DNA from: Serratia marcescens subsp. marcescens ATCC 13880
Lineage (GTDB): Bacteria; Pseudomonadota; Gammaproteobacteria; Enterobacterales; Enterobacteriaceae
Direction of reading: 5' to 3'
DNA length: 64,000 nucleotides
NCBI RefSeq assembly: GCF_017299535.1
Contig: NZ_CP071238.1
Coordinates: forward strand, 3,782,001 to 3,846,000
In this document: positions 51,358 through 60,960 of the stretch, piece by piece
How positions within the stretch are numbered: the first letter of the stretch is position 1
How the letters are laid out: every line of letters begins with the position of its first letter
Notes under the pieces: model-generated
Told to the model about the DNA's origin: nothing
Databases searched by the model: none
What the model saw: the letters and a program-made list of their open reading frames with translations, nothing else
Program-made: the position numbers and the translations under genes

Positions 51358-53724
51358 CTACTCCAGCGTAAAACGCTCGCCCGGTTCGCCGTTCACCCAC
51401 AGCGCGCGCGTTTCGCCTTCCGGCAGACTGAGTAGCAGCGTGCGCCAGGCCGGGCGGAAACGCCCTTCCGTCGTGATATCCAGCATGATGCGCTGAGGGT
51501 CGCAGCGCATTTCCCAGCGCAGCCACAGCGCATCGCCCTGCCGCCAGCCTTCGCTTTCACCGTCGTCCTCAAACAACAGCCCGCTGCTTGCGCCGCAGCC
51601 CTTGAGCGGAAACAGCCGCAGCTCGCGCCGATCGTCGGCGGCTACGTCCACATGCGCCAGCCGCTGCGACAGCGGCAGCGCTGCCCCGGCGCGCACCAGC
51701 AGCGGCAGACGCTCCAGCGGCGCCGCCAGCGTCACCGTCTGGCCGCCGCCGAACCATTGGCCGCTGTAGAAGCAGTACCAGCCTTCGCCGTTATCCGGCA
51801 GATACACCGAACGGCGACGTTGCCCCGGTTTCACCACGCTGGCCACCAGCAGATCGCGGCCGATCAGAAAATCGTCGTTCTCGCCGAAGGTGCGCGCATC
51901 CTGTTCGTGATCGAGGAAAGTCGGGCGCAGCATCGGCTCGTCGTCGGCGCAGGCCTGCCACAGCAGAGTGTAGAAATACGGCAGCAGCCGGTAACGCAGG
52001 TTGATCGCCTCACGCACCGCCGGGGTGGCGGCCGGGTACATCCAGGGTTCGTTGACCGTAGCATCGTCGTTCCAGGAGTGGATGGTGAAACGCGGGTGCA
52101 TCACGCCGTTTTGCACCCAGCGCACCAGCAGCTCCGCGTCCGGTTTGTCGCCGGAGAAGCCGCCGACGTCGTGGCCGAGGTTATACAGCCCGGACAGGCT
52201 CATGCCCAGCCCCATGCGGATGTTGTAGCGCAGCGTCTGCCAACTGGTGCGGTTGTCGCCGCTCCAGGTCTGCACATAGCGCTGCATGCCGGCGCAGCCG
52301 GAGCGCGAGATCAAGTACGGCCGCCGCTGCGGCGCGAAGCGCTGCTGGGCCTCCATCGAGGCGCGCATCATCAGCAATGGCATCACCGGTCGGATATGCT
52401 TGATGGCGATCGGCCGCCCGAAGCCGTGGCAGCGCGCTTCGCCGTCCCACACTTCGTACTCGTTGTTGTCGTTCCAGGTGGAATCGATGCCCATCTCCAG
52501 CAGCTGCTGCGTGACGCCCTGCTGCCACCAGCGCACCGTCGCCGGATTGGTGAAGTCGAGGTGCGATCCCTCGTCGTCCCAGAAGCTGGAGCGCTCCGGC
52601 GCGTCGCTTTGCGAATCGCGGATAAACAGCCCCTGCGCCGCCACCGCCTGATACTGAGGGTGATCCTGCAGCAGGCACGGCTTGATGTTGGCCGCCAGCC
52701 TGAGGCCGGCGTCGTGAAACGCCTGGCTGAGCAGCTTGGGCTGCGGTACCTTGTCGTAGTTCCAGTTGAACACGTAGCGCTTGTTGTTGATCGAGGTGTA
52801 GCCCGACGACAGCTGGAAAGAGTCGCAGGGAATGGCGTGCTGGCGGCACAGCGCAATGAACTGTTGCAGCTGCTGCTGGGCGTCCGGCGCGTCGGTGTAG
52901 TGCATGGTCGAGCCGCTGTAGCCCAGGCTCCACTTCGGCCCGAAGTGGGTGCGGCCGGTCAGGCGCACGAACGCCTTGGTGACGTCCAATACCTTCGGCC
53001 CGAGGAACAGGTAGTAATCCAGATCGCCCGCTTCGGCCTGATAGCGGCGATAGGCCGTATGGTAGTTGTCTATCTCGTTGCCCAGATCCAGCCAGCAGCT
53101 GCTCAGGTTATCGTAGAACAGGCCAAAGCTCGCCTCCGGCCCACGGGTGATGGTGAACGGAATGTGTTTGTACAGCGGATCGGTGCTGGCCGCGTTGTAC
53201 CCCATGGCGTCCAGATTGCGCATCTCGAAGCGGCGGCCGGTGCGCTCCAGATCGCCGGTTTTCTCCCCCAGGCCGTAATAGCGCTCATCGGCGAAGCGGC
53301 GTTGGTAGTGCGCCACGCCGTCGCCGTGCGCATTGAGCAGGTAGGCGCTGGTTGGCCGATCCGCCGCCAGCGGCCGCCACTCGCCGGCGGCATTGCAATG
53401 CTCCCATTCCAACCACAGCGGCTGATGCACCGTCACGCGCAGCAGCGGCGTGCTGACCACCAGCCGACCGCTCTCCTGGCGCAGCTGATAGCCCGGCAGG
53501 CTGAAGCCGGCGACGCTGAGCCGTTCGCGCCCTTCCCAAGGCACATCCTCCTGCGGCGCGATGCTCCAGGTGCGATCCAGCGCCAGCTCGCCGTTGCGCT
53601 TGATCAACACGCGGAACAAACCGTCTTCCAACACGTACAGACAGAAACGGTGACGTTCATCGACCAGCAGCTCGACATGGTCGGCATGCTGCGCCGCCAG
53701 CGTCCAATTTTTCAAGGTTTTCAT
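51358..53724 (-). CDS. Glycoside hydrolase family 31 (alpha-glucosidase-like)
   Basis: A 788-residue GH31 enzyme without signal peptide, so probably cytoplasmic. The nucleophile is expected at Asp419 in STWNDNNEYEVWD, and the acid/base at Asp490 in TWSGDNRTSW; NLGHDVGGFSGDKPD is another family motif. The N-terminal beta-sandwich (about 1-250) and C-terminal sandwiches flank the barrel. It hydrolyses alpha-linked glycosides; exact specificity cannot be read. It lies 11 bases downstream of an MFS transporter gene, and both are divergent from a LacI-family regulator, so they form one sugar-use cluster. Confidence 0.9.
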   Translation of the reverse strand: MKTLKNWTLAAQHADHVELLVDERHRFCLYVLEDGLFRVLIKRNGELALDRTWSIAPQEDVPWEGRERLSVAGFSLPGYQLRQESGRLVVSTPLLRVTVHQPLWLEWEHCNAAGEWRPLAADRPTSAYLLNAHGDGVAHYQRRFADERYYGLGEKTGDLERTGRRFEMRNLDAMGYNAASTDPLYKHIPFTITRGPEASFGLFYDNLSSCWLDLGNEIDNYHTAYRRYQAEAGDLDYYLFLGPKVLDVTKAFVRLTGRTHFGPKWSLGYSGSTMHYTDAPDAQQQLQQFIALCRQHAIPCDSFQLSSGYTSINNKRYVFNWNYDKVPQPKLLSQAFHDAGLRLAANIKPCLLQDHPQYQAVAAQGLFIRDSQSDAPERSSFWDDEGSHLDFTNPATVRWWQQGVTQQLLEMGIDSTWNDNNEYEVWDGEARCHGFGRPIAIKHIRPVMPLLMMRASMEAQQRFAPQRRPYLISRSGCAGMQRYVQTWSGDNRTSWQTLRYNIRMGLGMSLSGLYNLGHDVGGFSGDKPDAELLVRWVQNGVMHPRFTIHSWNDDATVNEPWMYPAATPAVREAINLRYRLLPYFYTLLWQACADDEPMLRPTFLDHEQDARTFGENDDFLIGRDLLVASVVKPGQRRRSVYLPDNGEGWYCFYSGQWFGGGQTVTLAAPLERLPLLVRAGAALPLSQRLAHVDVAADDRRELRLFPLKGCGASSGLLFEDDGESEGWRQGDALWLRWEMRCDPQRIMLDITTEGRFRPAWRTLLLSLPEGETRALWVNGEPGERFTLE

Positions 53725-53735
53725 AAATATCCCAC

Positions 53736-55046
53736 TTAGCTGTGTGAAGGGGTTTTCTTACCGCCGCGCTCGGCGATCAGGGCAATCAGGAACACAGCGC
53801 CGATCAGATCGAAGAAGCCCATGGCGATAAACAGCGGGTTGAAGCCAATGGTGTCGGACACCGCGCCGATCAGCAGCGTGAACAGGAAGCTGGCGATCCA
53901 GGCGCTGGAGCCGCGCATGCCGTTGACCGTCGCCATCTGGTTTTTATCGAACGACTCCACCACCAGCGCGCTGAGCATGCAGGAGATCACCTGGTGGCCG
54001 AAGCCGCCGATCGAGATCAGCGCGATCGCCACATAGGGATTTTGGGTGATCGCGACGAACGCCAGCGACACCATCAGGAAAGCGCCGGTCACCGAGCTGG
54101 CGACCACGGAGTTGACGCGGCTGCAGCCGAACCATTTGCGATACAGGGTGGTGAGATAGCCGCTGGCGACGCTGCCGATATCCGCCGCCAGGAACGGCAG
54201 CCAGGCGAACATCGCGATCTGTTTCAGATCCATGCCGCGTTCGGTGGCCAGGTACAGCGGCACCCAGAAACTGAATACCGCCCAGGCAGGCTCGGCGAGA
54301 AAGGCCGGGATGGCGATGCCGTAAAACCTCTTGTTCTGGCACAGGCTGGCCAGCGAAGTGAAGAACGGCAGCTTCGGCAACACCGGCTCGTTGTCTTCGC
54401 GGATCAGATCCAGCTCCTGCTGGCTAAGGTTCGGGTGCTGCTGCGGCGAGTGGTAGAACAGCCACCACAGCACTACCCAGATCAGCGCCAACCCGCCGGA
54501 GAACAGGAACGCCCCCTGCCAGCCGAAGGAGACGTGAGCGATGACAATGATCGGCGGCGCCAGCATGGCGCCGATGGAGAAACCGACGCCCGCCCAGCCG
54601 GCGGCGATCGGCCGCTCCTTTTTCGGGAACCAGTCGGAGATCGCCTTGGCGTTGGCCGGGGTGGCCGCCGCCTCCGCGCCCCCCATGAAGAAGCGCAGAA
54701 TGGCCAATTGCAGCCAGCTGCCGGCGCCGGCGTGCAGCATGCATACCACCGCCCAAATGCCGGCGCAGATCAGAAAGCCCATCTTCAGGCCGATAACGTC
54801 GATCAGCCAGCCGCAGATCGGCTGGAACACCGTGTAGGCCAGCTGGAACGACGCCACTACCCAGGCATATTGCTCGGTGCTCATGTTCAGGCTGGATTTC
54901 AGCTCCGGCGCCAGAATGCCCAGCGAGTTGCGGGTGATGTAGTTGACCGTCACGCCCAGCAAGAACAGCGCCAGCATCCACCAGCGCAGCGATTTGAACT
55001 TGCGCCGGCCGCTCTGCGCGACCGCCTGATTGATCTCCACACTCAT
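53736..55046 (-). CDS. MFS transporter, ACS family (hexuronate/glycoside type)
   Basis: A 436-residue protein with about 12 helices. The start LLGVTVNYITRNSLGILAPELK and the block GGAEAAATPANAKAISDWFPKKER are typical of ExuT/GudP-type anion:cation symporters. It probably imports the substrate of the downstream GH31 enzyme or the released product. The gene starts 359 bases from the divergent LacI-type regulator gene. Substrate is inferred as a uronic-acid-like or glycosidic sugar. Confidence 0.85.
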   Translation of the reverse strand: MSVEINQAVAQSGRRKFKSLRWWMLALFLLGVTVNYITRNSLGILAPELKSSLNMSTEQYAWVVASFQLAYTVFQPICGWLIDVIGLKMGFLICAGIWAVVCMLHAGAGSWLQLAILRFFMGGAEAAATPANAKAISDWFPKKERPIAAGWAGVGFSIGAMLAPPIIVIAHVSFGWQGAFLFSGGLALIWVVLWWLFYHSPQQHPNLSQQELDLIREDNEPVLPKLPFFTSLASLCQNKRFYGIAIPAFLAEPAWAVFSFWVPLYLATERGMDLKQIAMFAWLPFLAADIGSVASGYLTTLYRKWFGCSRVNSVVASSVTGAFLMVSLAFVAITQNPYVAIALISIGGFGHQVISCMLSALVVESFDKNQMATVNGMRGSSAWIASFLFTLLIGAVSDTIGFNPLFIAMGFFDLIGAVFLIALIAERGGKKTPSHS

Positions 55047-55204
55047 CGGTTCTCTCCCCGCGGCCGCCGGTTACGGCGACGCGCGTTTTGGTAGGGTACG
55101 TTGTGCTATCAAACACGGGACGGTGAAAACGGATCGGCGCCGTATCATTTGCCGACAGACAATCACAACCCCATGATTTATTTTTTGTTTTCTTTTTCGC
55201 ACAC

Positions 55205-55316
55205 CGTTAAAATTGGACTGACAGGTCGTTAAAATTGGTGTACCAATGCAGACTACTCAGCGATAGCGCACAGCGAAACGGGGTTTTTTGCAAAGATTTT
55301 CACTGGCGGGTGAAAA
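55205..55316. promoter_or_regulatory. Cluster of operator-like repeats between the MFS/GH31 operon and the LacI-type gene
   Basis: CGTTAAAATTGG occurs twice as a direct repeat 22 bases apart (55205-55216 and 55227-55238). The second copy merges into the palindrome ATTGGT-GT-ACCAAT (55234-55247). A separate inverted repeat TTTTCAC-TGGCGG-GTGAAAA lies at 55297-55316. All are in the 359-base divergent gap and are candidate binding sites for the LacI-family protein or a uronate-type GntR regulator, whose consensus resembles ATTGGTATACCAAT. Confidence 0.5.
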
Positions 55317-55405
55317 AATAGCCATAATGACCGCTAAATCCGGTCAAGACGCTGAAAATGCGCAGTGAAAATATTCTCATGGACGAATTTGAAGGAGATC
55401 ACAAA

Positions 55406-56488
55406 ATGAACGGAAAGCTGAAAATCCAGGAGATCGCCCGCCAAACCGGGCTGTCGATCAGCACCGTTTCCCGCGTGCTGGCCGGCAAGGCCAACACCAG
55501 CGCCGAGGCGCGCCGCAAGGTGTTGGACTGTGCGCAACAAAATGGCATTCTGCAGGGCATTTCCAGCGGCCGGCTGATGCTGAACAACGTGATGGTGTTC
55601 GCGCCGCAACGCGCGTTCGACGTGCGCACCGACATCTTCTACTACAAGGTCATTCAGGGCATTGCCGCCGCGCTGATGGAGCACGAGGTGCGCATCCGCT
55701 ACTGCGGGCTGGAAGAGCAACACAGCGACGGCGCGCTGTTTCTGGAAAAGATGAGCGATCCGCACACCGAAGCGGCGCTGATCATCGGCATCGACGACGA
55801 GCATATCCACACCCTGGCCGCCGATCTGCACAAGCCCTGCGTGCTGATCAACTGCAGCGATCGGCAGATGCGGCTGGACAGCGTCTCGCCGGATCATCAG
55901 CTGATCGGCGATTACTCCGCCAGCTACCTGTTCCAGCAAGGGCACAGCCATATTCTCAACCTGCAGTGTCTGCGCCGCCACACCATGGAGCTGCGGCTGG
56001 CGGGCATCCGGCAGGCCTACGCCCGGCATCATCTGCCGTTCGACGACGGCCGCCATCTGATCACCACCTCCGGCTTCGGCGGCGAAGAGGCCGAGCAGGC
56101 GCTGACCACCTATCTCAACGGCATCCACGGTCACGCCCCGCTGCCAACGGCGATCCTGGCCGGCGGCGACTACATGGCGGTCGGGGCGGTCAAGGCGCTC
56201 AACAAGCGGGGCCTGAACGTGCCGGGCGACGTGTCGGTGATGAGCACCGACGGCTTCAACCTGGCGGAAATCCATGACGTGCCGCTGACCTCGGTGCAGG
56301 TGCCGCGCGACGAACTGGGTTACGAAGCGATCCAACTGCTGCAGAGGCGCATGCTGCGCGCCGACGCGCCGCCGTGCAATCTGCTGCTGCACGGCCGGCT
56401 GGCGGTGCGCGCCTCGGTGCGGCGCATCAGCCCGCACAAGACCGCGCCGGCGGTGAGCACGCATGACCACAGGCTTTATGACGAGTAG
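55406..56488 (+). CDS. LacI-family transcriptional regulator
   Basis: A 360-residue repressor/activator. The N-terminal LacI helix-turn-helix is KIQEIARQTGLSISTVSRVLAGKANTS in register, followed by a hinge and a periplasmic-binding-protein-like sensor domain (LILAGGDY-type loop AILAGGDYMAVGAVKALNKRGL). The ATG at 55406 is supported by AAGGAGAT seven bases upstream; the in-frame ATG at 55358 has no such site. It is divergent from the MFS-GH31 operon and should regulate it according to its sugar ligand. Confidence 0.9.
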   Translation: MNGKLKIQEIARQTGLSISTVSRVLAGKANTSAEARRKVLDCAQQNGILQGISSGRLMLNNVMVFAPQRAFDVRTDIFYYKVIQGIAAALMEHEVRIRYCGLEEQHSDGALFLEKMSDPHTEAALIIGIDDEHIHTLAADLHKPCVLINCSDRQMRLDSVSPDHQLIGDYSASYLFQQGHSHILNLQCLRRHTMELRLAGIRQAYARHHLPFDDGRHLITTSGFGGEEAEQALTTYLNGIHGHAPLPTAILAGGDYMAVGAVKALNKRGLNVPGDVSVMSTDGFNLAEIHDVPLTSVQVPRDELGYEAIQLLQRRMLRADAPPCNLLLHGRLAVRASVRRISPHKTAPAVSTHDHRLYDE

Positions 56489-56551
56489 GCTACACTTAGG
56501 CACAGTGCATTCATTCGATGAGGTAAAATTTTTTGCCTAAGGAGAGCCACT

Positions 56552-57577
56552 ATGCCAGCCCAGCGCATGCGTTCCGTCATTCCTCCCTACATGCTGCGCC
56601 GCATCATTGAACACGGCAACGCCCCGCAGCGCGACTGCGCGCTGCACACCCTGAACCACGTGCAAAGCCTGCTCGGCAACAAGCCGCTGCGTTCGCCGAC
56701 CGAGAAAAACGCCCGAGCCGGCGAAGCGCTCCGCGATATCTACGACGCCCAGAACGGCACCCAACTGCCTGGCAAACCGGTGCGCAAAGAGGGCCAGCCC
56801 AGCAACCACGATGTGGCGGTGGACGAAGCCTACGACTACCTCGGCGTCACCTACGATTTCTTCTGGCAGGCCTACCGCCGCAACTCACTGGATAACCAGG
56901 GGCTGCCGCTGGTCGGCAGCGTACACTACGGCAAGGAGTACCAGAATGCCTTCTGGAACGGCCAACAAATGGTGTTCGGCGACGGCGACGGCGAGATTTT
57001 CAACCGTTTCACCATCGCCATCGACGTGGTCGGCCACGAGCTGGCGCACGGCGTGACCGAGAGTGAAGCCGGGCTGATCTACTACCAGCAGTCCGGGGCG
57101 CTCAATGAGTCGCTGTCCGACGTATTCGGCTCGTTGGTCAAGCAGTTCCACCTGCAGCAAACCGCCGATAAAGCCGACTGGCTGATCGGCGCCGGGCTGC
57201 TCGCCAAGGGCATTAAAGGCAAAGGGCTGCGCTCGATGTCGGCCCCCGGCACCGCCTACGATGACCCGCTGCTGGGCAAAGATCCGCAGCCCGCCAGCAT
57301 GAAGGATTACATCCAGACCAAGGAAGACAACGGCGGCGTGCACCTCAACTCCGGCATTCCCAACCGCGCCTTCTACCTGGCGGCGACGGCGCTCGGCGGC
57401 TTCGCCTGGGAGAAAGCCGGCTACGTCTGGTATGACACGGTGTGCGACAAAGCGCTGCCGCAAAATGCCGACTTCGCCACCTTCGCCCGCGCCACGGTGA
57501 AACATGCGCAAGCGCGTTTCGACCAGAGCGTGGCGGACAAGGTGCAGCAAGCCTGGCATCAGGTGGGGGTGGAATAA
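56552..57577 (+). CDS. Protealysin, thermolysin-like metallopeptidase (M4)
   Basis: A 341-residue M4 metallopeptidase of the protealysin type. It has no signal peptide but a short propeptide of about 50 residues with the PPL-type motif VIPPYMLRRI. Zinc ligands are His162 and His166 in GHELAHGVTE with catalytic Glu163, and Glu186 in GALNESLSDVFG; the active-site His lies in GGVHLNSGIPNRAFY. Protealysin is known from Serratia proteamaculans and is linked with actin cleavage and host cell entry. The gene is directly coupled to its inhibitor gene emfourin. Confidence 0.93.
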   Translation: MPAQRMRSVIPPYMLRRIIEHGNAPQRDCALHTLNHVQSLLGNKPLRSPTEKNARAGEALRDIYDAQNGTQLPGKPVRKEGQPSNHDVAVDEAYDYLGVTYDFFWQAYRRNSLDNQGLPLVGSVHYGKEYQNAFWNGQQMVFGDGDGEIFNRFTIAIDVVGHELAHGVTESEAGLIYYQQSGALNESLSDVFGSLVKQFHLQQTADKADWLIGAGLLAKGIKGKGLRSMSAPGTAYDDPLLGKDPQPASMKDYIQTKEDNGGVHLNSGIPNRAFYLAATALGGFAWEKAGYVWYDTVCDKALPQNADFATFARATVKHAQARFDQSVADKVQQAWHQVGVE

Positions 57578-57918
57578 TGAAACCGCTGCCGACGCTCAAT
57601 CAGGATACGGTCATTGAGCTGGCGCGCGAGGGAGGCTTCGCCTACATTCCCAAACTGGCGGGCCAGCGCCGCATCGCGCTGGCCGATATCACGCCGGAAC
57701 AGCGGCAGCGCCTGAATCAGTTGCTGAACCAGACGCTGCCCTATGCGCAGGAAGAAGGCCAGCCCAACTCCCCCGGCTGCGGTGACCAGCGCTACTACCG
57801 CGTACAGATCAACTACACCAGCCCCACCCTGAGCACCGAGATCGTGCTGTTAATCCCGGAAAGCAGCGCGCCGCAAGCGCTGGTGGATCTGTGGAAAACC
57901 GGCCAGGTGGATGAGTGA
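57577..57918 (+). CDS. Emfourin, protealysin inhibitor
   Basis: A 113-residue protein whose start codon overlaps the protealysin stop (TAATG). Emfourin is the slow-binding proteinaceous inhibitor of protealysin-type M4 peptidases, encoded in the same bicistronic operon in Serratia. The sequence (LAREGGFAYIPKLAGQRRI; YYRVQINYTSPTLSTEIVLLIPE) fits the family. It has no signal peptide, so it acts in the cytoplasm, probably to keep the protease inactive. Confidence 0.9.
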   Translation: MKPLPTLNQDTVIELAREGGFAYIPKLAGQRRIALADITPEQRQRLNQLLNQTLPYAQEEGQPNSPGCGDQRYYRVQINYTSPTLSTEIVLLIPESSAPQALVDLWKTGQVDE

Positions 57919-57922
57919 GGGC

Positions 57923-58144
57923 TTACAGAGGCTGATAGCTGAAATTCACCCGTTTTTTGGAGATCAGCCCGTGCCCGTTCTGGCACAGGTAATCCACCGC
58001 CCCGCAGGCCTTCAACTCTTGCAGCGGCTGCCCGCACTCCGGGCAGCTCGCCTGCTGCCGATAATCACGCTGACAGGCGGCACAATGGTAGTGACCCGCT
58101 ACCCAATTCATGGTCTGACGACAGTGCGGACAATGCGCATCCAT
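57923..58144 (-). CDS. yfgJ: Zinc-ribbon protein YfgJ
   Basis: A 73-residue protein of the DUF1407/YfgJ family. It has two zinc-ribbon-like halves: CPHCRQTMNW ... YHCAACQ and CPECGQPLQEL ... YLCQNGHGLISKK, giving four Cys pairs or Cys/His pairs. E. coli YfgJ also lies in the xseA-der region. It may bind zinc and a nucleic acid or protein; the role is unknown. It ends four bases from the convergent emfourin gene. Confidence 0.85.
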   Translation of the reverse strand: MDAHCPHCRQTMNWVAGHYHCAACQRDYRQQASCPECGQPLQELKACGAVDYLCQNGHGLISKKRVNFSYQPL

Positions 58145-58157
58145 AACGGCTCCCAGG

Positions 58158-59114
58158 TTAAATCGCGCCCCATGAGCGCAAGAAATAGATCCCCAACGCG
58201 GTGGTGAAGAACGACCCGACGGTGGTGATAGCGATAATGTTAGCCGCCAGCGTGGCGTTGCCGCCCATGGCGCGCGTCATCACATAGCTGCCCGAAGCGG
58301 TCGGCGTGGCGGAAAACAGGAAGATGATGCCCAACGCCGCGCCGTGAAACCCGCACAGCCAGCCGGCCAGCGTCATCAGGAACGGCACCAGAAACAGCTT
58401 GGCCGCCGACGACAGCGCCGCCACGTTGGACGAGCGGAACATGGCGCGGAAATCCAGGCTGGCGCCGGTGCACAGCAGCGCCAACGGCAGCGACAGCGCG
58501 GAGATATAGCTGCCGGTCTGGCGGAGCACGGTCGGGATGCCCAGCCCGGTTTGCGCATACAGCAGCCCGCACACCAGGCCGATGATCAGCGGATTGGTGA
58601 CGATGCTGCGCAGCAGCGACAGGTGGCTGATTTTCTTGCCCTGCCCGCCCTGCAGGCTGCGCGTGAGGGTGATGACCGACAGTATGTTGAACAGGATCAC
58701 CGTCACGGTCAGGTACAGCGAGGCGAGCGCAATGCCTTCGCTGCCGTAGGCGGTCATGGCGTAGGCCAGACCGACGATGGCGGTGTTGGCGCGAAAGCCG
58801 CCCTGTACGAACACCCCGCGCTCACGCGGTTCTTTCACCAGCCACTTGGCCGCCAGCTCCAAGAGCAGGAAGGTCGCCAGCGTGCCGACTGCGCCGAACA
58901 GCACCAGCGGCAGATTGCCAAGCAGCTGCGGATGGTTGGTGGCGATGCTGAAAAACAGCAGGCACGGTAGCGCCAAATTGAACACCAGGCGGGTCGCGCC
59001 GTCGACGAAACGGTCATCCATCAGGCGCCAATGGCGCAGCAGGATCCCCAGCAGCATCATCAGCAAATTCGGCACGGTGACGTTAAACGCAAAACTCCAG
59101 GTTTCCCAGGACAT
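58158..59114 (-). CDS. AEC-family transporter (auxin efflux carrier-like)
   Basis: A 318-residue membrane protein with about ten helices in two repeated halves, typical of AEC transporters (YfdV/MleP type). Characteristic regions are NLLMMLLGILLRHWRLMDDRF near the start and SATPTASGSYVMTRAMGGN near the end. Members export or exchange organic acids; the substrate is unknown. It is a single gene between yfgJ and der on the same strand. Confidence 0.85.
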   Translation of the reverse strand: MSWETWSFAFNVTVPNLLMMLLGILLRHWRLMDDRFVDGATRLVFNLALPCLLFFSIATNHPQLLGNLPLVLFGAVGTLATFLLLELAAKWLVKEPRERGVFVQGGFRANTAIVGLAYAMTAYGSEGIALASLYLTVTVILFNILSVITLTRSLQGGQGKKISHLSLLRSIVTNPLIIGLVCGLLYAQTGLGIPTVLRQTGSYISALSLPLALLCTGASLDFRAMFRSSNVAALSSAAKLFLVPFLMTLAGWLCGFHGAALGIIFLFSATPTASGSYVMTRAMGGNATLAANIIAITTVGSFFTTALGIYFLRSWGAI

Positions 59115-59212
59115 GGTGTTCCTTCAGGCAGGCGAGGTAATCCTCAGATAATAAAACGATTTCGGGCCAATAAAAAAGGGCGCGGCATCACTGCCGCGCC
59201 CCTCATGAGCGA

Positions 59213-60703
59213 TTACTTGCTCTTTTTCAGGTGGCTCATCAGGCGCTTGCGCTTACGCATCTGGGTTGGCGTCAGCAGATTGCGTTTACCGGCGAACGGG
59301 TTGTCACCCTCTTTGAACTGGATGCGGATCGGCGTCCCCATCACGTTCAGCGAGCGGCGGAAGTAGTTCATCAGGTAGCGCTTGTACGAATCGGACAGAT
59401 CGCTGACCTGGTTGCCGTGGATCACCACGATCGGCGGGTTGTAACCGCCGGCGTGGGCGTATTTCAGCTTCACGCGGCGGCCGCGCACCAACGGCGGCTG
59501 GTGATCGTCCACCGCCATCTGCATGATTTTGGTCAGCATCGAGGTGTTTACGCGGCGGGTTGCGCACTCGTAGGCTTCCTGTACCGATTCGAACAGGTTG
59601 CCGACGCCGCTGCCGTGCAGGGCGGAAATGAAGTGCACGCGCGCGAAGTCGACGAAGCCCAGACGCAGATCGAGCATTTCTTTCACATGCTCGCGATCTT
59701 CTTCACTCATGCCGTCCCATTTGTTGACCGCAATCACCAGTGAGCGCCCACTATTGAGGATAAAGCCGAGCAGCGAGAGATCCTGATCGGAGATGCCTTC
59801 ACGCGCGTCGATCACCAGCAGCACCACGTTGGCGTCTTCAATCGCCTGCAGGGTCTTGATCACCGAGAACTTCTCGACGGTTTCGGTCACCTTGCCGCGT
59901 TTGCGCACCCCGGCGGTGTCGATCAGCACGTATTCGCGTTCGTCGCGCACCATTGGAATGTAGATGCTGTCGCGGGTGGTGCCCGGCATGTCATACACCA
60001 CCACGCGTTCCTCGCCCAGGATGCGGTTAGTGAGCGTAGACTTACCGACGTTCGGGCGGCCGACGATCGCCAGCTTGATCGGCAGATCCTGCGGGTTGAA
60101 CGCTTCTTCCGGCTCTTCGTCTTCTTCGCCTTCCAGCGTTTCACCGTTTTGCTCAGCCCAGTAAGCGGCGTTGGCCTCTTCCTCGGTCAGCTCGACGTCT
60201 TCCGGTTTTTCCGGCACGAACGGCACCAGCACGTGTTCGATCAGTTGGGTCACGCCGCGGCCGTGGGAAGCGGCGATAGCGAACACTTCCCCCAGGCCGA
60301 GCGAGTAGAAATCAGCGGTGGCGGTGTCCGGATCCAGGCCGTCGGTCTTGTTGGCCACCAGGAAGGTCGCCTTCTGGCGGCTGCGCAGGTGCTGGGCGAT
60401 GCCCTGATCCGCCGGCATCAGGCCGGCGCGGGCGTCGACCATGAACAGCACGATGTCCGCTTCTTCGATCGCCAGCAGCGACTGGCCGGCCATGCGCGTT
60501 TCGACGCCGTCTTCGGTGCCGTCGATGCCGCCGGTATCGACGATGATGAATTCATTGCCTTCGATTTCAGCACGACCATACTTGCGGTCACGCGTCAGCC
60601 CCGGGAAATCCGCCACCAGCGCATCACGCGTATGGGTTAAACGGTTGAACAAGGTGGATTTACCCACATTCGGGCGCCCGACCAGCGCGACGACAGGTAT
60701 CAT
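59213..60703 (-). CDS. der: Ribosome assembly GTPase Der (EngA)
   Basis: A 496-residue protein with two consecutive GTPase domains, unique to Der. Both show [14 protein letters not shown] or DTAG, and an NKxD motif (NKTDGL; NKWDGM), followed by a C-terminal KH-like domain and a Lys/Arg-rich tail ([14 protein letters not shown]). An acidic linker lies between the two G domains. It acts in 50S subunit assembly. It is the last gene of the hisS-yfgM-bamB-der set here. Confidence 0.97.
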   Translation of the reverse strand: MIPVVALVGRPNVGKSTLFNRLTHTRDALVADFPGLTRDRKYGRAEIEGNEFIIVDTGGIDGTEDGVETRMAGQSLLAIEEADIVLFMVDARAGLMPADQGIAQHLRSRQKATFLVANKTDGLDPDTATADFYSLGLGEVFAIAASHGRGVTQLIEHVLVPFVPEKPEDVELTEEEANAAYWAEQNGETLEGEEDEEPEEAFNPQDLPIKLAIVGRPNVGKSTLTNRILGEERVVVYDMPGTTRDSIYIPMVRDEREYVLIDTAGVRKRGKVTETVEKFSVIKTLQAIEDANVVLLVIDAREGISDQDLSLLGFILNSGRSLVIAVNKWDGMSEEDREHVKEMLDLRLGFVDFARVHFISALHGSGVGNLFESVQEAYECATRRVNTSMLTKIMQMAVDDHQPPLVRGRRVKLKYAHAGGYNPPIVVIHGNQVSDLSDSYKRYLMNYFRRSLNVMGTPIRIQFKEGDNPFAGKRNLLTPTQMRKRKRLMSHLKKSK

Positions 60704-60781
60704 TGTTGAAGCCTCATTACTTAATAATCAATGCGTTACTGCACTGTGGATAGACACCAGCGGTGCAGCTTATAAAATACG

Positions 60782-60812
60782 AAACGGCCCCTGAACATTC
60801 AGGAGCCGTTTT
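60782..60812. terminator. Hairpin between bamB and der
   Basis: AAACGGC and GCCGTTT, with inner CCTGA/TCAGG, form a long stem with T runs on both sides. In the minus direction it is followed by a mixed T-rich tract. It could partially terminate bamB transcripts before der. Confidence 0.5.
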
Positions 60813-60833
60813 CCCCTTCATCTTTCGCGCCAC

Positions 60834-60960
60834 AGCGGCGTTGTCTGCGCACCTTCGCCTCGGTCACTTAGCTCACTAAGCTCCCGAGGACTCATGCGCT
60901 TGCCGCCTGGCTGCAACCCGAAATCTTTCGGGCGCAAGAAGGATCACGACGAGCGGCGTT
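60834..60960. repeat. Possible small mobile repeat (MITE- or REP-like) between bamB and der
   Basis: A GC-rich insert of about 110 bases is flanked by the nine-base direct repeat AGCGGCGTT (60834-60842 and 60952-60960), the second copy overlapping the bamB stop. The interior has a nested palindrome: CCTCGG ... CTTAG ... CTAAG ... CCGAGG (60858-60889). The arrangement resembles a non-autonomous repeat element with a target duplication; other copies cannot be checked here. Confidence 0.45.

Noticed and set aside
51652..53739. 695-codon plus-strand frame opposite the GH31 gene
   Set aside because: Antisense shadow; the GH31 gene has complete catalytic motifs.
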